64,000 bases of DNA from Bacteroides oleiciplenus YIT 12058 (GTDB lineage: Bacteria; Bacteroidota; Bacteroidia; Bacteroidales; Bacteroidaceae), in contig NZ_JH992943.1 of assembly GCF_000315485.1 (NCBI RefSeq), positions 81,594-145,593 of the forward strand. Direction: 5' to 3'. Position 1 is the first letter of the stretch; each line of letters begins with the position of its first letter. This document shows, piece by piece, positions 45,760 to 54,787 of this stretch. A program made the translations under genes and the position numbers. The notes beneath the pieces were generated by a model. That model did not search any database and was not told where the DNA came from. It saw only the letters and a list, made by a program, of their open reading frames with translations.

Positions 45760-48224
45760 ACAAATAATCCTCCTATTTTATATATAGCAAATGCCATCAC
45801 CCATGCAAGCAGCGAGGTGTACACTGCAGTAAACAGTGCCCATTTCCAGCTACCGGATTCTTGCTTGATAGCCACAATCGTAGCAATACACGGGAAATAT
45901 ATAAGTACGAATACCATATAGCAGAAGGCTACCAGTGGCGTGATGGGAATACGTTCGGCAAGACTTACCACATCGGCTTCCGCATCATTCGTATAAAGTA
46001 CTCCCAGCGTACTTACCACCAATTCTTTGGCTCCTACACCCGAAAGTATGCCAATACCCAGTTTCCAGTCAAAGCCCAACGGTTCAATAACCGGTTCCAT
46101 CGCTTTTCCTATCTGTCCGATGTAAGAATTTTCCTGCTGCTCGGCAACAGTCTCATACGCATCATGGTCAGGATAATAGCCCAATGCCCATATCACGATA
46201 GAAGCTATCATGATAATGCCTCCCATCTTGCGGAGATATTGCGCCCCCTTCTCCCACGTATGCCGGAAAATGGCTTTGGCAGTCGGCAGGCGATAAGGCG
46301 GAAGCTCCATAACGAACGGAGTATCATCTCCCTTTACCAGAAAACGACTGAACAAACGTGCCAGCAACACCGCCAGCAGAATACCTATCGAGTATATAAG
46401 CAACAATATCAGACTGCCATTGTTCGGGAAGAATGCGCCTACCAGCAATAAATAAATCGGCAAGCGGGCACTACATGACATCAATGGATTGACGAGCATA
46501 GTAATCAAGCGACTCTTGCGGTTTTCAATGGTACGTGAAGCCATAATGGCAGGAACATTGCATCCGAAGCCCATAATCAAAGGGATAAAGGATTTACCAT
46601 GCAACCCCATCTTATGCATAATCTTATCCATAATAAACGCTGCGCGTGCCATATAACCGGAATCTTCCATCAACGAGATGCAGAAGTAAAGAATAAGAAT
46701 ATTCGGCAAGAAGACAATAACACCACCCACACCGCCTACAATACCGTCTACCAGCAAATCTTTCAGCGGACCATCTGACATATTATCACGTATAAGGTTT
46801 CCAAGAACCTCCACCAGCCATTCAATGCCCATCATCGGATATTCGCCAAGCACGAATGTCCCTTCAAACATGAGGTACATAAAGAGAAAGAAAATAGGAA
46901 ATCCCCAGAAACGATGCGTCACGATAGAATCTATCACACGGGTCGTGTGCTCCTTATCCAAATGATTATCCACAAAAGTTTCTTTAAGAGCACCGGAGAT
47001 AAAACCATACTTGGCATCGGTAATTGCCTGGTCGCAATCCTCATTCAGCACTTCACGGATACGATGACTCTCCTGATCTCGGACAACCATGATTTCTTTG
47101 CCATTAGGTAAAGCTTTGATTAATTTTTCTACATCAGGATCATTTTCCAACAGCTTGATAGCCAGAAAACGAGTAGAGTATTTATGCCTGATATCCTCAT
47201 TCTCACTGATAATATGCTTTACTTCTTCAATGCTACGTTCCAGTTCCGGTCCATGATTAATGTGAATATGGCGATAAAAACCATGATGGCTTCCTTCTTC
47301 TTTATGAGCACCAGCGCTATAGCCAGGCACAAATTCCTTATGCCATTCCCGCAAATCTTTTAAAACTTCAGTACGTACATTCTCTTTTTGGTCCAGGAAG
47401 TCGGCACCTTCGTAAATGCTGATAACAACATGGAAAAGATCCTCGATACCTTTACCTGTGCGTGAGACTGTGGGCACCATAGGAACACCGAACAATTGGC
47501 TGAGTGTCATATAATCCAACGTATTACCACTGGCCTCCAATTCGTCGTACATATTGAGGGCCATCACCATGCGCACATTCATATCAATCAGTTGGGTGGT
47601 GAGGTAAAGATTACGTTCCAGATTGGAAGAATCTACTACATTGATAACGATGTCCGGCGTCTCATTGATAATGTGATGGCGGACATACATTTCTTCGGGA
47701 CTATAAGCCGATAACGAATACGTACCGGGCAAGTCGACAATGCGGAATTGATAACCCTGAAAATTAAAATAACCTTCCTTTGCATCCACTGTTACACCGC
47801 TATAGTTGCCGACGTGCTCATGTGAACCGGAAGCAATATTGAACAGAGAAGTTTTTCCACAATTAGGATTACCTACCAAAGCGACATTGATGGTACGGCG
47901 TTTGCCAAGGGCGATGCGTTTCAGTACTTCGTCACCCGGGTAAATATCTTCGCTCATTCCGGGGTGATAATCTTGCTTCGTCGCTTGTTCTTTCGCTTCC
48001 TGTTCGCTGATAATTTCAATCATCCCTGCTTCCTGACGACGCAGAGAGATTTCATAACCCATTACTTTATATTTGATAGGGTCTTTCAACGGGGCATTCA
48101 GCAAAACTTCCACAGTTTTGCCTTTGATGAAACCCATCTCTACAATTCGTTTACGGAAACCGCCGTGTCCCAGTACTTTAACGATTACACCTTTTTCTCC
48201 TGTTTTTAATTCGGACAAACGCAT
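45756..48224 (-). CDS. feoB: Ferrous iron transporter, FeoA-FeoB fusion
   Basis: This inner-membrane Fe(II) importer has FeoA fused to the N-terminus. With the start at 48224 (MRLSELKTGEKG), residues 1-75 are the SH3-like FeoA domain (VEMGFIKGKTVEVL). The G domain shows G1 GNPNCGKT at 118-125 and DLPGTYSLSAYSPEE. The membrane part has Gate motifs (NVPAIMASRTIENRKSRL, SCSARLPIYLLL). The longer frame to 48281 adds residues overlapping the promoter-leader and is rejected. The fusion is normal for Bacteroidota. A strong promoter lies upstream. Confidence 0.95.
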   Translation of the reverse strand: MRLSELKTGEKGVIVKVLGHGGFRKRIVEMGFIKGKTVEVLLNAPLKDPIKYKVMGYEISLRRQEAGMIEIISEQEAKEQATKQDYHPGMSEDIYPGDEVLKRIALGKRRTINVALVGNPNCGKTSLFNIASGSHEHVGNYSGVTVDAKEGYFNFQGYQFRIVDLPGTYSLSAYSPEEMYVRHHIINETPDIVINVVDSSNLERNLYLTTQLIDMNVRMVMALNMYDELEASGNTLDYMTLSQLFGVPMVPTVSRTGKGIEDLFHVVISIYEGADFLDQKENVRTEVLKDLREWHKEFVPGYSAGAHKEEGSHHGFYRHIHINHGPELERSIEEVKHIISENEDIRHKYSTRFLAIKLLENDPDVEKLIKALPNGKEIMVVRDQESHRIREVLNEDCDQAITDAKYGFISGALKETFVDNHLDKEHTTRVIDSIVTHRFWGFPIFFLFMYLMFEGTFVLGEYPMMGIEWLVEVLGNLIRDNMSDGPLKDLLVDGIVGGVGGVIVFLPNILILYFCISLMEDSGYMARAAFIMDKIMHKMGLHGKSFIPLIMGFGCNVPAIMASRTIENRKSRLITMLVNPLMSCSARLPIYLLLVGAFFPNNGSLILLLIYSIGILLAVLLARLFSRFLVKGDDTPFVMELPPYRLPTAKAIFRHTWEKGAQYLRKMGGIIMIASIVIWALGYYPDHDAYETVAEQQENSYIGQIGKAMEPVIEPLGFDWKLGIGILSGVGAKELVVSTLGVLYTNDAEADVVSLAERIPITPLVAFCYMVFVLIYFPCIATIVAIKQESGSWKWALFTAVYTSLLAWVMAFAIYKIGGLFV

Positions 48225-48252
48225 AGTCTTCTCTCTTTCATTAATTTTGGTG

Positions 48253-48284
48253 CAAAGATAAATGTTTTGCTTGTAGCGCACAAA
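48253..48284 (-). promoter_or_regulatory. Promoter of feoAB
   Basis: On the - strand TTTG (48284-48281) is followed after 20 nt by TATCTTTG (48260-48253), ending about 30 nt before the feoAB start codon. The fit to the Bacteroides consensus is exact. No Fur box was identified. Confidence 0.75.
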
Positions 48285-48364
48285 TTATTTAGATTGTTTT
48301 TAAATAAGGGATAAAAAAGGGCATGTTTCCAAAAGATAATTACTGGGAATAATCGAATAAAATG

Positions 48365-48372
48365 TATCTTTG
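48365..48372 (+). promoter_or_regulatory. -7 element of tilS, abutting the start codon
   Basis: TATCTTTG sits only 4 nt before the ATG at 48377, so the transcript should start at or within a few bases of the start codon. No clear -33 TTTG is seen. The upstream in-frame ATG at 48362 overlaps this box and cannot be the used start if the box is real. Confidence 0.6.
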
Positions 48373-48376
48373 CGGC

Positions 48377-49681
48377 ATGAACAAGAAAAAGATAGCGCAA
48401 TATATTGAGCAGGAAAAGCTTTTCACCTTGAAAGATAAAATCTTGGTGACACTGAGTGGCGGAGCGGACTCAGTAGCATTATTGCATCTGCTTCTTGATA
48501 TGGGATACACCTGTGAAGCAGCGCATTGCAACTTTCATCTGCGGGGTGACGAGTCGGACCGGGATGAGACATTTGTCCGCCAACTCTGCCTGCAACTGGA
48601 AATCCCGTTACATATCCGGCATTTCCGGACTACGGAAGAAGCCACCCAGCGACACATCTCCATCGAAATGGCAGCACGGGAATTGCGTTATGCTTGGTTT
48701 GAAGAACTCCGCCTGAAACAAAGGGCCGATGTCATCGCCGTAGCTCATCACAAAGACGACAGTGTAGAAACCCTCCTGCTAAACCTTATCCGCGGAACAG
48801 GTATCAACGGGTTACTGGGCATTCGTCCCAAAAACGGAAATATTGTCCGTCCTTTGCTATGCATCGATCGGAAAGAAATAACAGAATATCTGCAAGAAAT
48901 CGGACAACCTTACATAACAGATAGCACCAACCTGCAAGATGAATACACCCGCAACAAAATACGCCTCAACCTTCTACCCCTGATGCAAGAAATCAATCCT
49001 TCGGTAAAGGAGAGCCTTCTCCGCACCGCAAAACATCTGAATGATGCAGCCCTATTATATAAAAGAGGTATAGAAGAAGGAAAGCAAAAGGTGCAGACCG
49101 GACAAGGCATTCTGATACAAGCCCTACTTGAGGAACCCGCCCCGGAAACTTTATTGTTTGAGATTTTATCTCCGTTGGGATTCAATGGCACCCAAATAAA
49201 AGATATATTCGCCTCTCTGAATGGACAGCCGGGAAAAATATTTCTCAGCAAAGAATGGCGCGTCATCAAAGACCGGACATTATTGTTGATAGCCCCTATC
49301 TGTTCTGCTGATTCTTCAACCATATTATCTCCAGACGATGGTGCCCTCCCCTTCCAACTCACGATGGAAGAACGGGAACTCACAAACGACTTCGTCATTC
49401 CGCGCGACCGGAATACAGCTTGCTTCGATGCAGATAAATTAGAATCCCTCACCGTAAGACGTTGCCGCCAAGGCGACAGCTTCATCCCCTTCGGCATGAC
49501 AGGGCGAAAGAAAGTCAGCGATTACCTTACAGACCGTAAATTCTCCCTTTCACGCAAAGAGCAGCAATGGGTGCTTTGTAGCGGCAACCACATTATCTGG
49601 CTGATAGGCGAACGCACCGACAACCGTTTCAGGATAGATGAGAATACCCGCAGGATAATCATAGTGAAATTTATCCCGTAA
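48377..49681 (+). CDS. tilS: tRNA(Ile)-lysidine synthase TilS
   Basis: It attaches lysine to C34 of tRNA-Ile(CAU), changing its decoding to AUA; it is an essential cytosolic enzyme. The PP-loop SGGADS lies at 27-32, followed by AAHCNFHLRGDESDRDE, VIAVAHHKDDSVETLLLNLIRGTG, and a C-terminal substrate-binding domain (RRCRQGDSFIPFGMTGRKKVSDYL). With the start at 48377 it has 434 residues. The longer frame begins inside the -7 promoter box. A long inverted repeat follows the gene. Confidence 0.93.
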   Translation: MNKKKIAQYIEQEKLFTLKDKILVTLSGGADSVALLHLLLDMGYTCEAAHCNFHLRGDESDRDETFVRQLCLQLEIPLHIRHFRTTEEATQRHISIEMAARELRYAWFEELRLKQRADVIAVAHHKDDSVETLLLNLIRGTGINGLLGIRPKNGNIVRPLLCIDRKEITEYLQEIGQPYITDSTNLQDEYTRNKIRLNLLPLMQEINPSVKESLLRTAKHLNDAALLYKRGIEEGKQKVQTGQGILIQALLEEPAPETLLFEILSPLGFNGTQIKDIFASLNGQPGKIFLSKEWRVIKDRTLLLIAPICSADSSTILSPDDGALPFQLTMEERELTNDFVIPRDRNTACFDADKLESLTVRRCRQGDSFIPFGMTGRKKVSDYLTDRKFSLSRKEQQWVLCSGNHIIWLIGERTDNRFRIDENTRRIIIVKFIP

Positions 49682-49737
49682 GACCAGCCATACCACCCCC
49701 TCTCCCTGCAATAGTTTAATACCGAAATAGCGAAAAC

Positions 49738-49833
49738 TAATTCGTTCCACCATGGGGTACTTTTCGTTCCCTCATAAGGTTCTTTTCGTCCCTACATAAG
49801 GGAACGAAAAGTACCCCATGGTGGAACGAATTA
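49738..49833. repeat. 35-bp perfect inverted repeat after tilS
   Basis: Arms 49738-49772 and 49799-49833 are exact complements over 35 bp, with a 26-nt loop that repeats part of the arm (TTCTTTTCGTCCCTACATAA resembles the TTTTCGTTCCCTCATAA at the arm-loop junction). It lies between convergent genes, so it would work as a bidirectional terminator. It has no poly-T tail, and its perfection suggests a mobile or maintained palindromic element. Confidence 0.8.
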
Positions 49834-49904
49834 ATATTCACATAAAAAAAGGTTATCTCCCGCATGAACAGGAAATAACCATCTATAGAAAATCAATTAA
49901 TTAT

Positions 49905-50735
49905 TTAAAGAATAATTCTCGCTTCCTTCTGCCGTCCAAAACAGTCCGAAAGCAACACAGCAAATGGAGTATCATACGTCCGCGCCTTGAATGGACATCC
50001 TTTGACGCAAGCACAGCACTTAATACATTTCTCTGCAATCGTATTGCACTCGTCACCTTTTACAATAGCTCCTGACGGACAATGAGCCGCACAAATACCG
50101 CAATGCGTACACAGTTCAGCATCCACTTCCGGCACACGTGGCAAAGGCACTCCACTCTTACGTAGTTTTATCACCCGCCGCAAAAACTTAAAAAGTGGCA
50201 AGAAAGGCTGACGGGGACGTTGAATACGGTTCACATCTACCGGATACAAATGTTCCATATCCGTAGCCGCATTAATTTTCGTCCGTAACTTTGCACCAAA
50301 CTCCTCCGCATACTGCAAATCGTTCGCATCTGGACGCCCTGCAGCAACCGGATGTTGCTCCGTACTATAAGAATGCTCTCCCACAAACGTTGCCCCTGCA
50401 ACCACTTTGAAGCCCTTGGCAGAAGCAAATGCATCCAACTCCACCAAAGCCTTCTCATAAGCACGGTTACCATATACCACTACCAGCACTACCGGGGATC
50501 CCGATGTACGAACTCCTTGCAAGCGTTCCATAGCCAAAGGAGCCACTTTGCCACCATATACCGGAACTGCAACTATGGTCAATGTATCCTCTGCAATATC
50601 CACTTCGGCAGCATGCAATGTTAAATCAGTCGTAATTATATTTGTTAGCCCTGTTCCGCGAACAATTGCCTCGCCAACTTGTTTAGAGGTACGAGTGGGC
50701 GAGAAACAGATGAGATGAACTTCGTTTATATCCAT
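49905..50735 (-). CDS. EFR1-family flavodoxin-ferredoxin protein
   Basis: This 276-residue protein combines an N-terminal flavodoxin-like domain (LICFSPTRTSKQVGEAI as FMN phosphate-loop-like, VPVYGGKVAPLAMERL) and a C-terminal 2[4Fe-4S] ferredoxin module. The cluster motifs are CTHCGICAAHCP and CIKCCACVKGCP. An electron-transfer role is likely; the partner is unknown. The start at 50735 (MDINEVHLICF) is chosen over one four codons upstream. A - strand TATCTTTG at 50774-50767 suggests its own promoter. Confidence 0.85.
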   Translation of the reverse strand: MDINEVHLICFSPTRTSKQVGEAIVRGTGLTNIITTDLTLHAAEVDIAEDTLTIVAVPVYGGKVAPLAMERLQGVRTSGSPVVLVVVYGNRAYEKALVELDAFASAKGFKVVAGATFVGEHSYSTEQHPVAAGRPDANDLQYAEEFGAKLRTKINAATDMEHLYPVDVNRIQRPRQPFLPLFKFLRRVIKLRKSGVPLPRVPEVDAELCTHCGICAAHCPSGAIVKGDECNTIAEKCIKCCACVKGCPFKARTYDTPFAVLLSDCFGRQKEARIIL

Positions 50736-50774
50736 AATTTTACGCACTTTTTCTTAGTTTATCAAGCAAAGATA

Positions 50775-51029
50775 AAGTTTTAAAATTAAAAAAAAGACGA
50801 ATTGTTTATGAAACCAAAAATATTTATTACCTTTGTGCCGTTGAAACAATCTGCAACTCCTAAGTGCGGGTAGTTAATCAGATTTCCGGTTCAATAATAA
50901 ATATCCCATAACCATAGTATTTTAAATAAAAAGGTATATTTGCCACGTTGCTTGTGACGACAACCGCAGCTGTGTGAGCATATCTGTCCAATAACAAAAG
51001 AAATATTAAATCATTCACATATATACTGT
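50775..51029 (+). other. Upstream region and leader of rho
   Basis: This gap of about 290 bases has no gene. Two + strand -7 boxes fit the consensus: TACCTTTG at 50828-50835 and TATATTTG at 50935-50942, giving leaders of roughly 190 and 80 nt. The longer leader could hold an autoregulatory Rho-loading site; no conserved structure was recognised. Confidence 0.45.
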
Positions 51030-53096
51030 ATGTATAATATCATTCAATTGAACGACAAAAATTTGTCGGAACTTCAAACTATTGCCCAAGAACTGGGTAT
51101 CAAAAAAACAGACTCACTAAAAAAAGAAGAACTTGTTTACAAGATACTTGATGAACAAGCCATCGCAGGTGCTACCAAGAAGGTTGCCGCTGAAAAGCTG
51201 AAAGAAGAGCGTAAAGTAGACAGACAAGAGAAACGTACCCGCGTAACCGTGAAAAAAGAGAGTACTGACAAAGTTTTCACCGCCAATAAAAACGGTGATC
51301 TCACCAAGGCAAAAGCTGAGGCTACAGCCGCATCCGCCAAGGTAAGGCCAATAACAGAGGCAGCAAAAACACCGGCAGCAGAAAAAGCTCCTGAAGTAAC
51401 CGTAACCGCCACTCCCGAAAAGGCCGAAGATTCTACCACCCCGAAGCGTAAGCCGGGACGTCCGCGCAAAGCCAAATCAGAAGAAAAAACGCCCGCGCCG
51501 ATTGTAAAAGAAGAGCCCCAGAAAACAGAACCGGAGCTAAGTTTTGAAGCCGAAACGCCCAAAACATCAACATCTAAAATACCAGCTCCGAAAGTGGTAG
51601 CGCCGCAAGTAGTAAAAAAAGTCGTAGTGGAAGATAGTCCTATTCTGTCAGAACCCGAAGACGACTTTATTCCCATCGAAGACCTGCCGACCGAAAAAGT
51701 GGAACTTCCTTCTGAACTTCTCGGTAAATTCGAAGCTACCAAAGCTGAAACTCCTGCAGTGGCACCCATAACAGAACCTGCACCTGCAATGGCACAACGC
51801 CCACGTCTTCGTCCTCGTGACAACAATAACAATACTCCTTACAATAATAACAATCGCAATAACAACCAACGCCCTGTGCAACAGCAGCGTCCTGTGCAGC
51901 CACAAAACGGTGGTGAAAACTATGCTCCTGTCCCAGAACGCAGAACTGTGATTGAACGTGAAAAAGTATACGAATTCGATGATATCCTGACCGGAACCGG
52001 TGTACTGGAAATTATGCAGGACGGTTACGGTTTCCTTCGTTCTTCCGATTATAATTACCTCTCCTCACCGGACGATATTTATGTATCACAATCACAAATC
52101 AAACTCTTCGGCCTGAAAACCGGCGATGTTGTAGATGGTGTTATTCGTCCGCCGAAAGAAGGAGAAAAATATTTCCCATTGGTAAAAGTGGAGAAAATAA
52201 ACGGACGTGACCCAGCCTTCGTGCGCGACCGTGTACCTTTCGAACATCTTACCCCACTGTTCCCCGATGAGAAGTTCAGACTGTGCAAAGGTGGCTATTC
52301 CGACTCAATGTCTGCCCGCGTAGTCGACCTCTTCGCTCCTATCGGTAAAGGTCAGCGTGCACTAATTGTGGCACAGCCCAAGACCGGTAAGACCATCTTG
52401 ATGAAAGACATCGCTAACGCTATTGCAGCAAACCACCCAGAAGTTTACATGATTATGTTGCTCATCGATGAGCGCCCCGAAGAAGTAACCGACATGGCAC
52501 GCACCGTAAATGCTGAAGTTATCGCTTCTACTTTCGACGAGCCTGCCGAACGTCACGTAAAGATCGCCGGCATCGTACTGGAAAAAGCAAAAAGACTGGT
52601 GGAATGTGGTCATGATGTAGTTATCTTCCTTGATTCTATCACCCGTTTGGCACGTGCTTACAACACGGTTTCCCCAGCTTCCGGTAAAGTACTTTCCGGT
52701 GGTGTGGACGCTAACGCGCTGCATAAGCCCAAACGATTCTTCGGCGCTGCCCGTAACATTGAGAATGGCGGCTCACTCACCATTCTGGCTACTGCGTTGA
52801 TTGACACCGGTTCTAAGATGGATGAAGTTATCTTCGAAGAATTTAAGGGTACAGGTAACATGGAGTTGCAGCTCGACCGCAATTTGTCCAACAAGCGTAT
52901 CTACCCTGCCGTCAACATTGTTGCTTCCAGCACTCGCCGCGACGACCTGTTGCAGGACAAGCAAACGCTGGACCGCATGTGGATACTCCGCAAATACCTG
53001 GCCGACATGAACCCGATAGAAGCTATGGACTTCGTGAAGGATCGCATGGAAAAGACCAGAGACAACGACGAATTCCTATTGAGCATGAACAGCTAA
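51030..53096 (+). CDS. rho: Transcription termination factor Rho with long N-terminal insertion
   Basis: This is a hexameric RNA helicase that ends transcription. Residues 1-45 form the Rho N-terminal helical domain (NLSELQTIAQELGIKKTDSLKKEEL). Residues of about 65-310 are a disordered insertion rich in Lys, Glu, Ala, Pro and Thr, ending in Asn/Gln/Arg tracts (NNNNTPYNNNNRNNNQRPVQ). The cold-shock RNA-binding domain follows (GVLEIMQDGYGFLRSSDYNY), then the ATPase with P-loop PKTGKT (450-455) and DERPEEVTDM. Such insertions are usual in Bacteroidota; in B. thetaiotaomicron the insertion is reported to drive phase separation. A hairpin terminator follows. Confidence 0.97.
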   Translation: MYNIIQLNDKNLSELQTIAQELGIKKTDSLKKEELVYKILDEQAIAGATKKVAAEKLKEERKVDRQEKRTRVTVKKESTDKVFTANKNGDLTKAKAEATAASAKVRPITEAAKTPAAEKAPEVTVTATPEKAEDSTTPKRKPGRPRKAKSEEKTPAPIVKEEPQKTEPELSFEAETPKTSTSKIPAPKVVAPQVVKKVVVEDSPILSEPEDDFIPIEDLPTEKVELPSELLGKFEATKAETPAVAPITEPAPAMAQRPRLRPRDNNNNTPYNNNNRNNNQRPVQQQRPVQPQNGGENYAPVPERRTVIEREKVYEFDDILTGTGVLEIMQDGYGFLRSSDYNYLSSPDDIYVSQSQIKLFGLKTGDVVDGVIRPPKEGEKYFPLVKVEKINGRDPAFVRDRVPFEHLTPLFPDEKFRLCKGGYSDSMSARVVDLFAPIGKGQRALIVAQPKTGKTILMKDIANAIAANHPEVYMIMLLIDERPEEVTDMARTVNAEVIASTFDEPAERHVKIAGIVLEKAKRLVECGHDVVIFLDSITRLARAYNTVSPASGKVLSGGVDANALHKPKRFFGAARNIENGGSLTILATALIDTGSKMDEVIFEEFKGTGNMELQLDRNLSNKRIYPAVNIVASSTRRDDLLQDKQTLDRMWILRKYLADMNPIEAMDFVKDRMEKTRDNDEFLLSMNS

Positions 53097-53120
53097 GACT
53101 ATCCTCTTACAATATCGTAC

Positions 53121-53166
53121 AAAAGCTTTCAATTACGTTCAAAAATGTAATTGGAAGCTTTTTTAT
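53121..53166 (+). terminator. Intrinsic terminator of rho
   Basis: AAAAGCTTTCAATTAC (53121-53136) pairs with GTAATTGGAAGCTTTT (53147-53162) with one mismatch and a short loop, followed by TTATTT. It is a textbook intrinsic terminator 24 nt after the rho stop. Confidence 0.85.
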
Positions 53167-53220
53167 TTCCCCCTTTTCCCTACATTTGCCTGTCTAACTT
53201 GAACAAAAAATTCTGAAACC

Positions 53221-54690
53221 ATGAAGAAGACCTTTTATTCTACAATGGGACTGACTCTATGCAGTCTCCCCATGTGGGCACAGCAATCACCCAATTTTCT
53301 TATTGTACAATGCGACCATCTAACACAACGCGTAGTAGGTGCCTACGGTAATGGCGATAGTTGCACGCCGCCCATCGATAGCATCGCTGCCCAAGGTGTA
53401 GTTTTCGCCAATGCTTATGTGGGATGTCCCCTGAGTCAACCCTCACGCGCAGCCTTGTGGAGCGGTCTGATGCCACACCAGAACAACGTACGTTCTAATT
53501 CAGCCGAACACATCAATCCTCTGCTACCGGAAAATATTCCCACACTGGGAAGCATTTTTTCCGCCAACGGATACCAAGCCGTTCATTTCGGGAAAACACA
53601 TGATATGGGAGCTTTAAGAGGGTTCAGCCATAAGGAACCTGACGCCAAACCTTTTACAGATCCGGAATTTCCCGTAAACAACGATAGTTTCCTTGACGTA
53701 GGTACATGTGAAGATGCCGTAAGCTATCTGAGCAATCCAGGTAAAGAACCGTTTATTTGTGTGGTAGACTTCCAGAACCCGCACAATATTTGCGGATACG
53801 TAGGTGAAAATAAAGGAGAACATATCGACAAGCCTATCAGTGCCCCATTACCCAACCTACCGGAAAATTTCGAAGTGAAAGACTGGAATGCACTACCCGT
53901 ACCCATTCAATACATTTGTTGCAGCCACCGCCGCATGATGCAGGCCGCACATTGGAATGAAGAGAATTATCGCCACTACATCGCCGCCTTCAGGCACTAC
54001 ACGAAGATAGTTTCCAAACAGATAGAACAGGTTCTTCAGGCTCTATACTCCACCCCCGCAGGTAGAAATACCATCATTGTTTTCCTGGCAGATCACGGCG
54101 ATGGAATGGGTTCACATCGCATGGTGACCAAGCAAGTCAGCTTTTATGATGAAGTGACCAATGTTCCTTTCATCATTGCAGGCCCGGGCATACAGAAACG
54201 CGAAAAACCGATAGACAATCTGCTGACACAGCCCACTCTTGACCTGTTGCCTACCCTTTGTGAACTGGCCGGACTACCCGCTCCGGCAGATAAACCGGGA
54301 ATCAGCCTCGCTCCTCTACTGAGAGGAAAAGAGCAGACGCAGAAACATCCGTACGTTACATCTGAATGGCACAGCGAATACGAAGTAATCGTCAGTCCCG
54401 GACGTATGATACGCAGTCCCCGCTACAAATATACCCACTATCTGGAAGGTAACGGTGAAGAATTATATGATATGGAAAAAGATAAAGGAGAACAACATAA
54501 CCTTGCTTATGACCCGGCATACACCAAGATTCTTAATGAACACCGCGCTTTGTTAGACGACTACATCCAACGAACAAAAGATGATTATCGCAACCTAAAA
54601 ACAGAAGCAGACAAAAGATGGAGAAGTCACACTCCCGGATATCCGCATCACGAAGGCCCTTGCTCGCGAGATATCACCAATCGGAAATAA
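53221..54690 (+). CDS. Ser-type S1-family sulfatase
   Basis: This is a secreted sulfatase (signal peptide ending at MWAQQ) that would remove sulfate esters from glycans such as mucin or glycosaminoglycans. The formylglycine motif is Ser72-Gln-Pro-Ser-Arg76, the Ser type, which needs the radical-SAM enzyme anSME for maturation. Metal-site residues appear in the N-terminal QCDHL and later FLADHGDGMGSH. Length (489 aa) is normal. It stands alone between rho and the kinase pair, with no PUL beside it. The subfamily and substrate are not deducible by eye. Confidence 0.88.
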   Translation: MKKTFYSTMGLTLCSLPMWAQQSPNFLIVQCDHLTQRVVGAYGNGDSCTPPIDSIAAQGVVFANAYVGCPLSQPSRAALWSGLMPHQNNVRSNSAEHINPLLPENIPTLGSIFSANGYQAVHFGKTHDMGALRGFSHKEPDAKPFTDPEFPVNNDSFLDVGTCEDAVSYLSNPGKEPFICVVDFQNPHNICGYVGENKGEHIDKPISAPLPNLPENFEVKDWNALPVPIQYICCSHRRMMQAAHWNEENYRHYIAAFRHYTKIVSKQIEQVLQALYSTPAGRNTIIVFLADHGDGMGSHRMVTKQVSFYDEVTNVPFIIAGPGIQKREKPIDNLLTQPTLDLLPTLCELAGLPAPADKPGISLAPLLRGKEQTQKHPYVTSEWHSEYEVIVSPGRMIRSPRYKYTHYLEGNGEELYDMEKDKGEQHNLAYDPAYTKILNEHRALLDDYIQRTKDDYRNLKTEADKRWRSHTPGYPHHEGPCSRDITNRK

Positions 54691-54703
54691 AACATCAAAA
54701 TGC

Positions 54704-54741
54704 AAAAAGGACGAGACATTTTCGGATATCTCGTCCTTTTT
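54704..54741 (+). terminator. Intrinsic terminator of the sulfatase gene
   Basis: AAAAAGGACGAGA (54704-54716) pairs perfectly with TCTCGTCCTTTTT (54729-54741). The T-rich tail runs straight into a TACTTTTG promoter box (54745-54752) for the kinase genes. Confidence 0.85.
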
Positions 54742-54787
54742 AGTTACTTTTGTCGCAAATAATCAAATAAATATCGGAATAAACAAG

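Noticed and set aside
51137..51832. 231-codon - strand open frame
   Set aside because: It is antisense to the low-complexity insertion of rho; its Ser/Val/Gly-rich content reflects the opposite strand.
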